From a bacterium (GTDB taxonomy: Bacteria; Bacteroidota; Bacteroidia; B-17B0; Aurantibacillaceae), in contig JAQSCW010000023.1 in the NCBI GenBank assembly GCA_029945625.1, forward strand, positions 39,414-83,884: a stretch of DNA of 44,471 nt, given 5' to 3'. Shown here piece by piece: positions 18,649 through 28,600 of this stretch. The first letter of the stretch is position 1. Every line of letters begins with the position of its first letter. The notes below the pieces were generated by a model. That model made no database searches, was not told where the DNA came from, and saw only the letters and a list, made by a program, of their open reading frames with translations. The position numbers and the translations under genes are program-made.

Positions 18649-19000
18649 AAAGACAAACAAGGCCAAACGGTGATGGTAAAACGGAATAAGTAATTCTGTT
18701 GGGCGAGTTTGAATTTTAGGAGTCTTTCTTATGCAATGGTAAATTGCTCCACTCACAGGCATGTGAAGATTGTTTATGAGATGGTGTATTGTAAGAATTT
18801 TAAAACGCGGCCCTTGTGTGAGGCTGAGGGATTGAGGCGGCAGCCTTGCGCGGGAAAGCAAAACATGGCGTAGCAGCGAGGAGGCTGAGGGCACGAAGCC
18901 CCCGCAGCGCACAGGCATTTTGCTTTTCAAACAAGCTAGAGCCGAAAGCCCGACCCTCCCGTGGCAGGAATAGAGTGGGTCGGGAGGGGCAGCCCCTAAA
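18649..19000. repeat. 349-bp tandem duplication, copy 2
   Basis: This is the second copy of the unit described for 18300-18648. It carries a detached duplicate of the 3' end of the NYN gene (18649-18693), which has no start and is not a gene, and a second copy of the GC-rich dispersed element on the minus strand (about 18869-18997). The single base change at 18980 lies just outside the internal hairpin stem. Bases 19001-19131 after it hold only the AT-rich leader of the CLC gene. Confidence 0.92.
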
Positions 19001-19131
19001 CTATTATGTACGCACGTTTCAGGTTACAGATCAGGATCCTGACCTTTTCCCCTATTCTAGTTGGTGAGTATATCGTTTCTGAAACAAAAATGAATTGATA
19101 CTAAAAAGGAATTGTTATTTTTAAGGAAATA

Positions 19132-20916
19132 ATGCGATTTATATTTTCAAAAATAATTAGGGGTTACGCTCTTATTTATTGGATTCAACAAAGGCTGAGG
19201 CCTAAGCAGTTCATTATCTTTAGTGCCATTTTAATTGGGTTAACGGCAGGACTGGCGGCCGTATTGCTGAAATTGTTTGTGCATTTTTTGCTCACGCACA
19301 TAGAGCGACTGTCACAAAACAAACAGGTGATTGAAGCTATTTTTCCCATTATTGGAATTAGTTTGTGCGTGGTTTATGTGCGGTATTTTAATCGCAACAA
19401 GCTGGGACGAGGTATGTCGAATATTTTACTTGCTATTGCGAAGAAGTCGAGTATTTTACCACGCGATCAGAGCTACAGTCATATTATTACCAGCGCGTTT
19501 ACGGTTGGATTCGGAGGGTCATCGGGAATTGAGTCACCTATTGTTACCACCGGATCGGCGATTGGTTCAAATTTTGGGCGCATCTATAAGTTGAGTTATA
19601 AAGAGCGCACGCTTCTTTTGGCTTGCGGTGCAGCGGCCGGAATTGCAGGGGCTTTTAACACGCCAATTGCGGGCGTGTTGTTTGCCTTGGAAGTATTGTT
19701 GGTGGAGGCGAACATCTCTGCGTTTATACCCATTCTCATTGCGGCTGCCTCCGGTGCACTTTGTTCGAAAGTGATTTTGAAGGAAGACGTGTTATTGTAT
19801 TTTAAGTTGCAACAACCTTTTGATTATATGAATGTGCCATTTTATTTGGTGCTTGGCTTGGTGTGCGGTTTATGTTCTTTTTATTATTCAAAAACATTTT
19901 TAGCCAGCGAGAATTTCTTTAAACGTTTTGAGTCGAGCGCGATGTTGAAAATACTGGTGGGTGGTTTGGGATTGTTTGTGTTGATCCTTCTTTTTCCGCC
20001 CTTGTTTGGTGAAGGGTATATGTCCATTAAACAGCTGGCCGACCTGCATGTGGTAGATGTATTTCGCAATTCACCTCTGGCGGTTTTAGGTTTTTCGAAG
20101 CCGGTGATTTATCTGTTGTTGTTGCTCGTTATTTTTTTGAAACCCGTGGCAACCGGATTTACGCTGGGAAGCGGAGGCAACGGTGGAAATTTTGCACCTT
20201 CCTTATTTATGGGTGCTTTTGTTGGCTTTTTATTTTCATCGTTGATTAACGAACTAGGTTTGTCGCACTTGCCGGTGAGCAATTTTGCGTTGGTGGCGAT
20301 GGCGGGTTTATTGAGCGGGATTTTTCACGCGCCTCTCACGGGGATTTTTATCATTGCAGAGATTACGGGAGGATACGAGCTTATTATTCCGCTGATGATT
20401 GTTTCGGCCCTAAGTTATGCGGTGTCGAAGTACTTTATGCCGCTGAGTATTGACGGATTAAAATTGATGCAAAAGGAAAGGATCTACACCACCAATACCG
20501 ATTCGTATTTGCTCAGTAATATTGATCTCACCGAATTTGTGGAAACAGGCTTTTCGGAAGTGCCCGAGGAGGCCGATTTGGGGGCGATTGTAGACGCGGT
20601 ATCGGTATCGAAACGAAATTTATTTCCGGTATTGGACAAAGAGCTTCGCCTTAAGGGATTGATCACCATTGACGATATTCGCGACATCATGTTTAAACAA
20701 GAATTGTATCGCAAAGTGACGGTGAAGGAAGTGATGCGGCGACCCGACTATATTATTACGGCGAAAGACGACATTCGTACGGCCATGAAATTATTTGACG
20801 AATCGCATTTATGGAACATTCCCGTGGTGATTGATGGAAAATACAGGGGGTTTATTTCAAAGTCCACCATCCTTGAAAAATACAGGGAGGTACTTATCAC
20901 CACCTCACTTGAATAA
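19132..20916 (+). CDS. CLC family chloride channel/transporter with CBS domains
   Basis: This 594-residue membrane protein has the CLC core (about 25-440) and a C-terminal CBS pair (about 455-594; RRPDYIITAKDDIRTAMKLF). Signatures: GSSGIESP (131-136 region), with E134 at the external gating-glutamate position; AGIAGAFNTPIAGVLFALEV; and GGNFAP (351-356), the GxFxP anion-site motif. E187-V188 aligns with the E202-E203 pair of Escherichia coli CLC-ec1, so the internal proton glutamate is replaced by valine, as in channel-type CLCs. It should move chloride or similar anions, with CBS control by adenine nucleotides likely but not shown. It is apparently transcribed alone. Confidence 0.93.
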   Translation: MRFIFSKIIRGYALIYWIQQRLRPKQFIIFSAILIGLTAGLAAVLLKLFVHFLLTHIERLSQNKQVIEAIFPIIGISLCVVYVRYFNRNKLGRGMSNILLAIAKKSSILPRDQSYSHIITSAFTVGFGGSSGIESPIVTTGSAIGSNFGRIYKLSYKERTLLLACGAAAGIAGAFNTPIAGVLFALEVLLVEANISAFIPILIAAASGALCSKVILKEDVLLYFKLQQPFDYMNVPFYLVLGLVCGLCSFYYSKTFLASENFFKRFESSAMLKILVGGLGLFVLILLFPPLFGEGYMSIKQLADLHVVDVFRNSPLAVLGFSKPVIYLLLLLVIFLKPVATGFTLGSGGNGGNFAPSLFMGAFVGFLFSSLINELGLSHLPVSNFALVAMAGLLSGIFHAPLTGIFIIAEITGGYELIIPLMIVSALSYAVSKYFMPLSIDGLKLMQKERIYTTNTDSYLLSNIDLTEFVETGFSEVPEEADLGAIVDAVSVSKRNLFPVLDKELRLKGLITIDDIRDIMFKQELYRKVTVKEVMRRPDYIITAKDDIRTAMKLFDESHLWNIPVVIDGKYRGFISKSTILEKYREVLITTSLE

Positions 20917-20972
20917 AAAGTAAAAATTGGGGTGTAACCTTGTGAGAAAATACACGTTATTTGAAAAACTAC

Positions 20973-21176
20973 ATGAAATACGTCTATCGAATTCTAATCT
21001 TCGCTCTTGTTCTGTGCTTTCAACCGCTGAACGCGCAGTACAATCCCTACCTTAAGAAAAAAGCGAAAAATAAGCCCAGTGCCGTGATGGCGCGTCAAAA
21101 CAAAAAAGAGATCAAAAGGCAAAAGCACAGGGCTAAGCGACAAATGCGTCGTTCGAAAAAGAAAACAAACAGATAA
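20973..21176 (+). CDS. Small secreted Lys/Arg-rich protein
   Basis: An in-frame TTG lies upstream, but the ATG at 20973 (MKYVYRILIFALVLCFQPLNAQ) begins a good signal peptide and gives 67 residues. The mature peptide of about 45 residues is extremely basic (YNPYLKKKAKNKPSAV, then RQNKKEIKRQKHRAKRQMRR and a KKK tail). No domain is recognised. Binding to anionic surface polymers, DNA or peptidoglycan is possible; nothing in the context decides. The stop codon lies 27 bases from the end of the convergent gene. Confidence 0.7.
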   Translation: MKYVYRILIFALVLCFQPLNAQYNPYLKKKAKNKPSAVMARQNKKEIKRQKHRAKRQMRRSKKKTNR

Positions 21177-21203
21177 TAGGGCTGAGAATTAAGGCAGGCG
21201 CAT

Positions 21204-21854
21204 TTATTTCTTCTTGGTACTGAATTTACCCTGTCGCCATGCCGTTATGAAGTCGGCCCAGGCAATGGGGTTGAGCAGGTTATTCACGGGTGCTTGTCCG
21301 CTAGTGTATACTTTTGTGTAATAAGCTTGCATCACGTATTTGTAATTTTCAGAAGCGCTGGCCCCTTGTGTACGCTCCATGTATGAAAGTTCCTCACGTG
21401 TTAAATTTCTGTCGGCACGTTCTCCGTCGGTTTCTCTGAGGTCGAGGGCCAAGAAGGCACGTTTAAAATCTTCTTTACTTGGCCATGGGTATACATCAAC
21501 AATTGGTAACTGAAACGTGTCTTTGGTGAGCACCTGAATGGCATAGTAATATTTGAGAGAAGTGGTATCGGCCATTTTATACGTTCGGCTTTTATGTGTT
21601 AAGGAAGAAAATACAACTTCGTCGCCCGGGCTAATCACAATGGTAAAGAAACCATACACGTCGCTCACGGTGCCACGCTTTGTGCCTTTAATAACTATAG
21701 ATACAAAGGGGATAGGGAAGAGGCTGTCCTGATCAAGAACCACCCCTGAAAATTGCAATAGGTGGGCTTTTTCGCTCTGGGGACTTAGGGTTTGAGCCAC
21801 CCACGAAGAAGGAAGTATAAGAAAGGAAAATATTACGATGCGAAGATATTTCAT
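21204..21854 (-). CDS. Secreted protein with carboxypeptidase-regulatory-like domain
   Basis: The start ending at 21854 (MKYLRIVIFSFLILPSSWVAQ) gives a signal peptide and 216 residues; upstream codons in the same frame look non-coding. Residues about 35-115 form a CarboxypepD_reg-like beta sandwich (FSGVVLDQDSLFPIPFVSIV, GTVSDVYGFFTI, YYAIQVLT). The C-terminal half (EDFKRAFLALDLRETDGERA, PVNNLLNPIAWADFITAWRQ) is typical of short Bacteroidota envelope proteins that have this domain but no TonB receptor barrel. Function is unknown; it is probably periplasmic. It is divergent from the barrel gene at 22001. Confidence 0.82.
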   Translation of the reverse strand: MKYLRIVIFSFLILPSSWVAQTLSPQSEKAHLLQFSGVVLDQDSLFPIPFVSIVIKGTKRGTVSDVYGFFTIVISPGDEVVFSSLTHKSRTYKMADTTSLKYYYAIQVLTKDTFQLPIVDVYPWPSKEDFKRAFLALDLRETDGERADRNLTREELSYMERTQGASASENYKYVMQAYYTKVYTSGQAPVNNLLNPIAWADFITAWRQGKFSTKKK

Positions 21855-21988
21855 GTGAATAGCGTTTATTTTCGATAGCCAAGAGCAAAAGCCCGGTGTC
21901 ATCAGACCTAAAAATAAGAATTGTTTTTGAAGGGCATTTCCTTATTAACAAATTTTAGGCAGGCTCTGAATCAAAGCAAAATTTGAAT

Positions 21989-21996
21989 TAAATTTG
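21989..21996 (+). promoter_or_regulatory. Candidate -7 box for the gene at 22001
   Basis: TAAATTTG matches TAnnTTTG exactly and ends 4 bases before the ATG, which would make the mRNA essentially leaderless. A good -33 TTTG is missing (CTG at the expected place), so support is limited. Confidence 0.3.
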
Positions 21997-22000
21997 TGAT

Positions 22001-22696
22001 ATGCGCAATCGCCTTTTAGCCATGTTCGTTTTTCTGCTTTTGGGTGGTGTTTTGCCGGCACAACTAAAGGTAGTGAAGCCCATTGTGACCCATCCCAAGC
22101 GCACTACGCTGGCATTTGGATTGGGTGCTACGCGCAGTGTGGTGTATTTGAGCCGCAACATCAAAGCCAATAACGATGCCAAAGGGCTAACTATTTCGGC
22201 GGTATATGGGGGCGCCAGGCTGCTGCGGGTGAGTGTGGAGTATACATATTATCGCATCCTTGACATATCGCCTACTTGGTACGACATACGGGCCAATACC
22301 ATTGAAGCCAATCTGCATTTTTTGGCCCGGTTCAAGAGCAGAAAAGCTGTTTTTTACCCCATTGTTGGGCTGAGTTATAACGTGTTTTCGGGTTATTTTA
22401 CGGGAGTCAACGATTATCTTAACCTCACTTCTTTGTATCCAGTGAATGAAACCGTCACCACTCATTGGCTTGGATTAAATGCAGGAACGGGTTATGAGTA
22501 TTATTTTAAGCCGGGAAGCTTATTTATTGACTATAAAATGCGGGTAGGCGTAACAGAAGGCACGAATCAATTAAACATTCAGGATGTTTGCTTTTCGGCC
22601 GGTTTGCGATTTAATTTCAGGGTGCCCTCTATCTACAAAGTGTTTAAGGGTACCAGGGGAAGGTATTCTCTTGACACGGTTGATAGCGAATGGTAG
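22001..22696 (+). CDS. Outer-membrane beta-barrel protein
   Basis: This 231-residue protein has a signal peptide (MRNRLLAMFVFLLLGGVLPAQ) and an amphipathic-strand pattern (TTLAFGLGATRSVVYLSRNI, LRVSVEYTYYRILDI, YPIVGLSYNVFSGYF, HWLGLNAGTGYEYYF, CFSAGLRFNF), consistent with a small barrel of about ten strands. No named family is recognised. Its last 7 bases overlap the start of the downstream antiporter gene (ATGGTAG at 22690), implying translational coupling, though a functional link is not obvious. Confidence 0.75.
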   Translation: MRNRLLAMFVFLLLGGVLPAQLKVVKPIVTHPKRTTLAFGLGATRSVVYLSRNIKANNDAKGLTISAVYGGARLLRVSVEYTYYRILDISPTWYDIRANTIEANLHFLARFKSRKAVFYPIVGLSYNVFSGYFTGVNDYLNLTSLYPVNETVTTHWLGLNAGTGYEYYFKPGSLFIDYKMRVGVTEGTNQLNIQDVCFSAGLRFNFRVPSIYKVFKGTRGRYSLDTVDSEW

Positions 22697-24867
22697 AAAA
22701 TATGATGGCATCGATTCGCGATTATTTAGTTTCCTTATTTCATTTTTTTAATCAGTATTTACCGGTTAAGAATCCCGTTCTCATCCTCGCCCTTACCCTC
22801 TTAATTATTTTGTTTTCGCCACTGGTGTTCAGGCGCTTCAGAATTCCGGGCATCATTGGGTTGATCATTGCGGGCATTATCATTGGCCCAAATGGGACAC
22901 ACATCATCGAATCTACCAACAGTTTCGAGCTGTTGTCGAAAACCGGCTTGTTATACATTATGTTTTTGGCCGGACTCGAGATCGACATGCAGGAATTTAA
23001 ATACAATCGCAGTAAAAGTCTTGTTTTTGGGGCCTTAACTTTTTTAATTCCAATTGCCATTGGTTACATCGTGTGTATTTATGTGTTTAAGTTCGATACC
23101 ATGCCGGCAGTGTTACTGGCCAGTATGTTTAGTACACATACCTTGTTGAGTTACCCTATTGTGAGCAATATGGGAATTGTGAAGAACCGCGCGGTGCAAG
23201 TGGCGTTTGGAGGAACCATCATCACCGATTCGGCCGTGTTGATTCTTTTAGGCATCATCACCAAAATAGTAACAGGGGGCATCGACAGTAGTTTTTGGCT
23301 GATGGTGGCCGGCTCTTTGGGTATGCTTTTGTTTGCGACCTTGTACCTCCTTCCCCGGATCAGCAAGTGGTTCTTTAGGAACATTGAAGGTCAAGCCAGT
23401 TCGCATTATATTTTTGTTCTGGCCATGGTCTTCATTTCCAGCTTCATTAGTCAGATGGCGGGTGTAGAGCCTATTATTGGTGCATTTTTGGCTGGTTTGG
23501 GGCTCAACAAAGTAATCCCGCATAACAGCATCTTGATGAACCGAGTTATTTTTATTGGGAATACTTTATTTATTCCTTTCTTTCTGATAAGTGCGGGGAT
23601 GTTGGTGGATATTAAATTGTTTTTCAGTGGTACCAGCGCTCTTGTATTTGCGGGCATCTTATCGGCTGTTGGGTTAATTACAAAATATTTGGCAGCATGG
23701 CTAACGGCACTCATTTACAAATACACAAAACACGAGCGCAATATTTTGTTTGGACTAAGTGTTTCACATGCGGCTGCTACATTGGCCATCATCAAGGTGG
23801 GCTTCGACTTGCATTTGTTTGATCAGAATGTGATCAATGGTACTATTTTGCTCATTCTTATTTCCTGTTTAATGAGTTCTTTTGTGAGTGAGAGTGCGGC
23901 CCGAAATATTGCCATTCATGAAAAGGAATTCACCAAACGATCAAGCGATAAACCCGAAAGGATTTTAATTCCTGTAAGTAATCCCGATAATATTCAGCGG
24001 CTCATCGATTTGGCACTGATGATCAAAGATCAGAAATCCACGGAGCCAATATACCCTTTGTCAATTGTGGAAGACGATGCCGATGCCGATGAGAAGATCA
24101 ACATTGTAAAAAAGGTAATTGAAGGAGTAGCTGAGCAGATTTCGAGTGGCGACAAAAAAGTAGAAGTGCTTAAAAAAGTGGATCTGAGTATAGTGGATGG
24201 GATTGTGAGAACTTCGAAGGCCTATAATATTTCCGATATCCTCATCAGTTACAGGGGCACACAAGGCAGTTCGAACATGGTGTTTGGAGATGTGGCGGCC
24301 AACTTGCTGGCCAAATCGAAACAGGCCGTGGTTATTTCAAAGATCTTGCAGCCACTTAGTAGCTTTAAGCGAATCATAGTGGTGCTAGCGCCCAATTCGG
24401 AGTTGGAAAAAGGGTTTATCAGATCCATTACCAAAATAAATAGTCTGCTCAAACAACTTGGAAACGAAGTATTACTATATGGAAAGGAAAACACCTTTGC
24501 CGAATTTTCAAAAGAGATAGGCGATAAAAAAAGGAGTTTTTACAAGTACATGAACATCTCGTCGTTTGAAGAAATTGATGTGCTGAGCCAAACCAAAGAA
24601 GACGATTTGTTTATTTTCTTGAGTGCCCGAAAACAAACCATTAGTTATAATTATCAGGTGGATGAAATGCCCAAAAAAATGAATAAAAATTACGAGTTCA
24701 GTAGTTTTATTGTGTTTTACCCTGATATTTCAAAAACTCTCACAGAAGGCAGAATTACTGATATTACAGCTCCAATAATTGCGCAGCGTGTGGTTAAAAT
24801 GAAACAGATCAAGGGTAAAATTTCCGACATCTTCAAAAAGGAAGAAGGGGAAGGGGATGTTTCTTGA
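22690..24867 (+). CDS. CPA2 family cation/proton antiporter with cytoplasmic USP-like tail
   Basis: This 725-residue protein has about 12 membrane segments in residues 25-400, followed by a cytoplasmic tail (about 415-715) with universal-stress-protein-like halves (ERILIPVSNPDNIQRLIDLA and FKRIIVVLAPNSELEKGFI). Family motifs include GLIIAGIIIGPNG, the GLLYIMFLAGLEIDM helix, FSTHTLLSYPI, GGTIITDSAVLILLG (with the Asp expected for ion exchange) and GAFLAGLGLNKVI. It probably exchanges Na+ or K+ for H+ at the inner membrane. The chosen ATG overlaps the upstream gene by 7 bases; ATGs at 22702 and 22705 are alternatives. No Rossmann RCK domain is seen, unlike KefB/KefC. Confidence 0.92.
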   Translation: MVENMMASIRDYLVSLFHFFNQYLPVKNPVLILALTLLIILFSPLVFRRFRIPGIIGLIIAGIIIGPNGTHIIESTNSFELLSKTGLLYIMFLAGLEIDMQEFKYNRSKSLVFGALTFLIPIAIGYIVCIYVFKFDTMPAVLLASMFSTHTLLSYPIVSNMGIVKNRAVQVAFGGTIITDSAVLILLGIITKIVTGGIDSSFWLMVAGSLGMLLFATLYLLPRISKWFFRNIEGQASSHYIFVLAMVFISSFISQMAGVEPIIGAFLAGLGLNKVIPHNSILMNRVIFIGNTLFIPFFLISAGMLVDIKLFFSGTSALVFAGILSAVGLITKYLAAWLTALIYKYTKHERNILFGLSVSHAAATLAIIKVGFDLHLFDQNVINGTILLILISCLMSSFVSESAARNIAIHEKEFTKRSSDKPERILIPVSNPDNIQRLIDLALMIKDQKSTEPIYPLSIVEDDADADEKINIVKKVIEGVAEQISSGDKKVEVLKKVDLSIVDGIVRTSKAYNISDILISYRGTQGSSNMVFGDVAANLLAKSKQAVVISKILQPLSSFKRIIVVLAPNSELEKGFIRSITKINSLLKQLGNEVLLYGKENTFAEFSKEIGDKKRSFYKYMNISSFEEIDVLSQTKEDDLFIFLSARKQTISYNYQVDEMPKKMNKNYEFSSFIVFYPDISKTLTEGRITDITAPIIAQRVVKMKQIKGKISDIFKKEEGEGDVS

Positions 24868-24893
24868 TTTCATGCAAAAAAAAAGTAATTTTG
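24863..24893 (+). promoter_or_regulatory. Bacteroidota-type promoter for the gene at 24901
   Basis: CTTG (24863-24866, one mismatch to TTTG), a spacer of exactly 19 bases, then TAATTTTG (24886-24893, perfect TAnnTTTG). The -7 box ends 7 bases before the ATG, so the transcript should be leaderless or nearly so. The -33 box overlaps the stop region of the antiporter gene. Confidence 0.6.
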
Positions 24894-24900
24894 CACGCCA

Positions 24901-25608
24901 ATGACCTTTGACTACAACTATATCACCATCTTGGGATTTCCGGTTTTCGAGCCCATGACCTTGCTTACCAATACTATTTTTTTTACTCTTTCTTGGAGAT
25001 ATTTTAAACGATTGCACAAGTCATCACAGGATTATGCGAAGCAGATGGGCTGGTTTCTGGTACTAATGGGACTGAGTTCTATGTTTGGGGCAGTGGCGCA
25101 TGCGGTTCATTATCAACTAGGGATCTTGCCATTTAAGGTGCTGCTTTTTCTTATGAATGCAACCAGCCTTATGGCCATTTTCTTTTGTTTCAGAGCACCT
25201 TATACGTACTATAAGCTGGAGGATGGTTTTTCAAAAAGAGTCATTTATTTGACAATTCTGTGGGGTTTAATCTTAATGGCACTCACGGTTGTAAATCAGA
25301 ATTTTGTAATCATTAAGATTCACGCCGGCATTGTTTTACTTTACTCGTTGATTGTACATTATATGGGACTGAAAAATAAACCGGAGCGCGGAAACAGGTT
25401 GGTAGTGCAAGGTATTCTGATTTCATTTTTGCCTCTTATCGTGCACTCCTTTAAACTTTCTATTCATGAGTGGTTCAATTATAAGGACATTTCTCATGTT
25501 CTCATGATTGTGTCGATGATCATTATTTATAAAGGGGTCAGCTTAAACACGGAGGACCTTCAACTCAGAAGTGATTTCCTCCTTAAGGAGCACCCTGTTG
25601 ATCTATAG
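24901..25608 (+). CDS. Polytopic membrane protein of unknown function
   Basis: This 235-residue protein has seven likely membrane helices (for example FEPMTLLTNTIFFTL, MGWFLVLMGLSSMFGAVAHAV, VIYLTILWGLILMALTVV, IHAGIVLLYSLIVHYMGL, VVQGILISFLPLIVHSF, ISHVLMIVSMIIIYKGV). Conserved-looking polar residues in or near helices (SS..GAVAHAVH near residue 60, KDISHV near the last helix) recall the Ser/Asp/His metal-site pattern of the CREST membrane hydrolase superfamily (alkaline ceramidase, PAQR). That link is only a pattern match. The 3' end overlaps the tamB-like gene by 26 bases on the opposite strand. Confidence 0.8.
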   Translation: MTFDYNYITILGFPVFEPMTLLTNTIFFTLSWRYFKRLHKSSQDYAKQMGWFLVLMGLSSMFGAVAHAVHYQLGILPFKVLLFLMNATSLMAIFFCFRAPYTYYKLEDGFSKRVIYLTILWGLILMALTVVNQNFVIIKIHAGIVLLYSLIVHYMGLKNKPERGNRLVVQGILISFLPLIVHSFKLSIHEWFNYKDISHVLMIVSMIIIYKGVSLNTEDLQLRSDFLLKEHPVDL

Positions 25609-28600
25609 TGGTTTTAGGTTCTTTGCTCTTTACCTTCGACTGAAAATTTCGGTACATGGATTTAAAAGTTTCAAATTCTACGCGGTAAAAGAATCCGGCA
25701 CCTTGTGTGTAAGGTCCTCCTGCCGTGGCTTGCTGGGTATTGTCGTTGCTTCGGTAAAAGGCTTTTAATCTGAAACGCCCGTCTTGCGAGAGTTTATAAT
25801 CCACTACCACGTCGCCTATTAATCCATTTGAGTTTTGTGTCTTATTGGTCACGCCAAAATTTCCGTCAACTGACACCTTGTTATCGAAGAATTGTTTGCT
25901 GAGTGCGATGTCGAAGGCTTCGGGATTATTTTGGTTGGCGGGGCGATAATTAACGCCCACCTGCATATCTTTCATGCCGGTTAAATTGCCAAACGACGAA
26001 TTAAGAAAACTACTTACCCTGTTGCTGAGCAACTCGCTCCCGGTGGAAGCGGCGGCCCCGCCTGCCGAAACGCCCCCCTGATTGGTATTGTAGATTAGCG
26101 GAGTCACAAATGTTCTGAAGAGAAGGAATGAAAACACTTGTCGGTTAAGTTCGGCCTCGTCGCTCAACACACTTTCGATTCGTGACTTTGCTGTAACGTC
26201 CAAATTCGGAAATTCGATTCCCAGCTTGATGTTAGGACTAAACAGTTTCCCCGTGATGCCCAATTGACAATCCACCGGTGTTGTGTTCTTATACAATCCA
26301 TTGGTGTCGTTCAGAAGCGGGGCCACCGACGCGCGTTGTCGGTAATTAGTAAGTACATCTACTTCTGCATTCATGGGATTTCCGCTCCAGGAGATGCTGC
26401 TTCCCGCTTTGATCTCAAATTTTTTATTGATCACATTTTCGAGTGTAAAAATATAATCCCCATGGGTGATGATGTAATCGCCAAACATTTCAAATGTTCC
26501 CAAGGTATTTACATTCAGTTTCAAATCTCCCCTGCCCTGAACATTTAGAATATCGCCTGTTTTTTTGTCGATGATGATCTGTGCCTGAGCCTCGGGCGTG
26601 GCGTGCAAGATCATTTCAAAATTGAAACCGGTTGAGGTATTTTCTTTTACAAGTTGTGTGGTGTCTTTTTTAACGAAGGTAATGAAATCGCTTTCACCAA
26701 TTTCGGTCGGGCCATCGAGGGGAAGGTAGAACTTTGAGTGTTTGTTGGTGGTGGCTTCCACCGTCATGTAAAGATTATTAATGAATCCATAAATGCCGGC
26801 GTTTCCCGTGGCGTAAATCTTACCATAAAAGGAAGGATTGTCATTTTCAGTAGTATTTAATACAAGCATGTTGCGGTAACTGATGTCGTAATCTAATTGC
26901 ATTTTGCTGAAATTGTGATGAAACAAGTTTCCGTTTATTGTTCCCTGCGGTGCAGCTTTACTTCCCTTCTCGCGCATCAGTAAATCAGAGAAACGAATTT
27001 GATCGGGCAAAATTTCTAAGTCACCGGTGATGTTATAGGTTACATTGGTGTAATCTACCTTTATTTCACTGTTAAAAAGTTTGAATTTGCCCTCAATCAT
27101 AATATTGGATGGATCGCCATGCACTTTACCGGTGCCATTCACAAACCCATGATTGATGGTGAGGATGCCTGCTAGAAAAGGATTGAGCAAACTGAGGTTG
27201 GCCGGCCTAGCCGAAAAATCGATAGCGATGCTTTCCTTTTTCTTATTGAGGTCGTAAATGCCGTTAAAACTAATGTTCTTGGATGTTTCGCCCGATTCGT
27301 CTGCAATTCCAAGTGAAGTAAATCCGTCGAGTGAAATAAAATTATCATTATCGTGGTAATTGGTATGAATAACCAGTTCCCCAACCTTGCTGTTGTTGAT
27401 CGTCAACTTATTGATAAACATATTACCGTTGAAGATGAAATTCTTGTCAGATCGTGTAAGACTCACGTTGCCATTAAGAATGCCTTTCAGATTTAACGAG
27501 AATACGCTCAGTAGTGGATTAAATTGCTCAAGAATAAGATTGTTGGCATGCACCACGAGACTATCGGAAGGCACGTTGCTGATCTTGCCCATTAGGTCAA
27601 TTTCCTGTTGTTTATTAGTCACTGTAAATCGATCTACGGTGATCCCACGTTTGTTATCAAAGATCATCGTGCTTGGGGCGGGCATGCTCCAGATGCTGTC
27701 TGACAGGGTTACCAATAGTTTTTCATTTATAATTTCCACCCGCGTGCTATCAATGTAAACTCGCCCCTTGATATCACCTTTACTGCTGTTGGGACTGCGG
27801 AGATTATCCCAGTCAATGGAATAGGACGACTTTTGATCCATTGAATTGACGACGATGTTGAAGTTCTCAATATTCAAACTGTCGGATAAATGAAGACCTT
27901 TGCCCGAAAGCTCCGCCAGCACATTTTCGTTGTTTTCGTTGAGAATAAATACCAGATCGCTGATAGAAAAAGATTTATAGGCAAGTTTAGAAGATTTAAC
28001 CTGCGCGTTGAGTTTGTTGTTTGCAGCATCAAAATTACCTTCAAGAGTACTTTTTTGACTAATCATCAAATTTGGAATGAACAGTTCGTTGATGGTTTTG
28101 AAGTTCTTAACCTTCACGTAAAAAGAAAATTCATCTTTGTAAATTTTATCACGCGTTTGTTTTTTGAAAAATGCAGGATAGTAATGAGACACCATGTCGG
28201 CAAAAGCAGGATAAATATTTTCGGCATGAAACTTTCCAAATACTGTGGCGTCAATGTATTCAGAACTCATCCGGATTTTTTTATCCTCAGTATTTTGTTC
28301 TAATTTAGCTGTAAGCGTGCTGAGTTTGAAAGTGCGCGTTTTGGTTTTGTAAATAGTATTGTCGAAATTAATAATACCCGATAAATCGTCGATGCTCGAG
28401 CCATTGAGATCAATCATAATCTGCGAAGACAAGATTCCGCTATCCGCATTGTTTGTAAAATGAAGTTCTTTGAGATCGAGTTTGTTGATGCTGGTGATAA
28501 AGTCCATTTTAGGGACATTCCCTTTAAAATCAACCGTGCCGTTAAAATCAAAATCCGCGTTAGGATCTTTGCTCAGCAGCAAACCACTAAACAGTTTATC

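Noticed and set aside
18198-18930. Minus-strand open frames of about 150 to 160 codons across the tandem duplication.
   Set aside because: They arise from the GC-rich repeat element, overlap the NYN gene antisense, and repeat almost unchanged because the DNA is duplicated. Composition is not protein-like.
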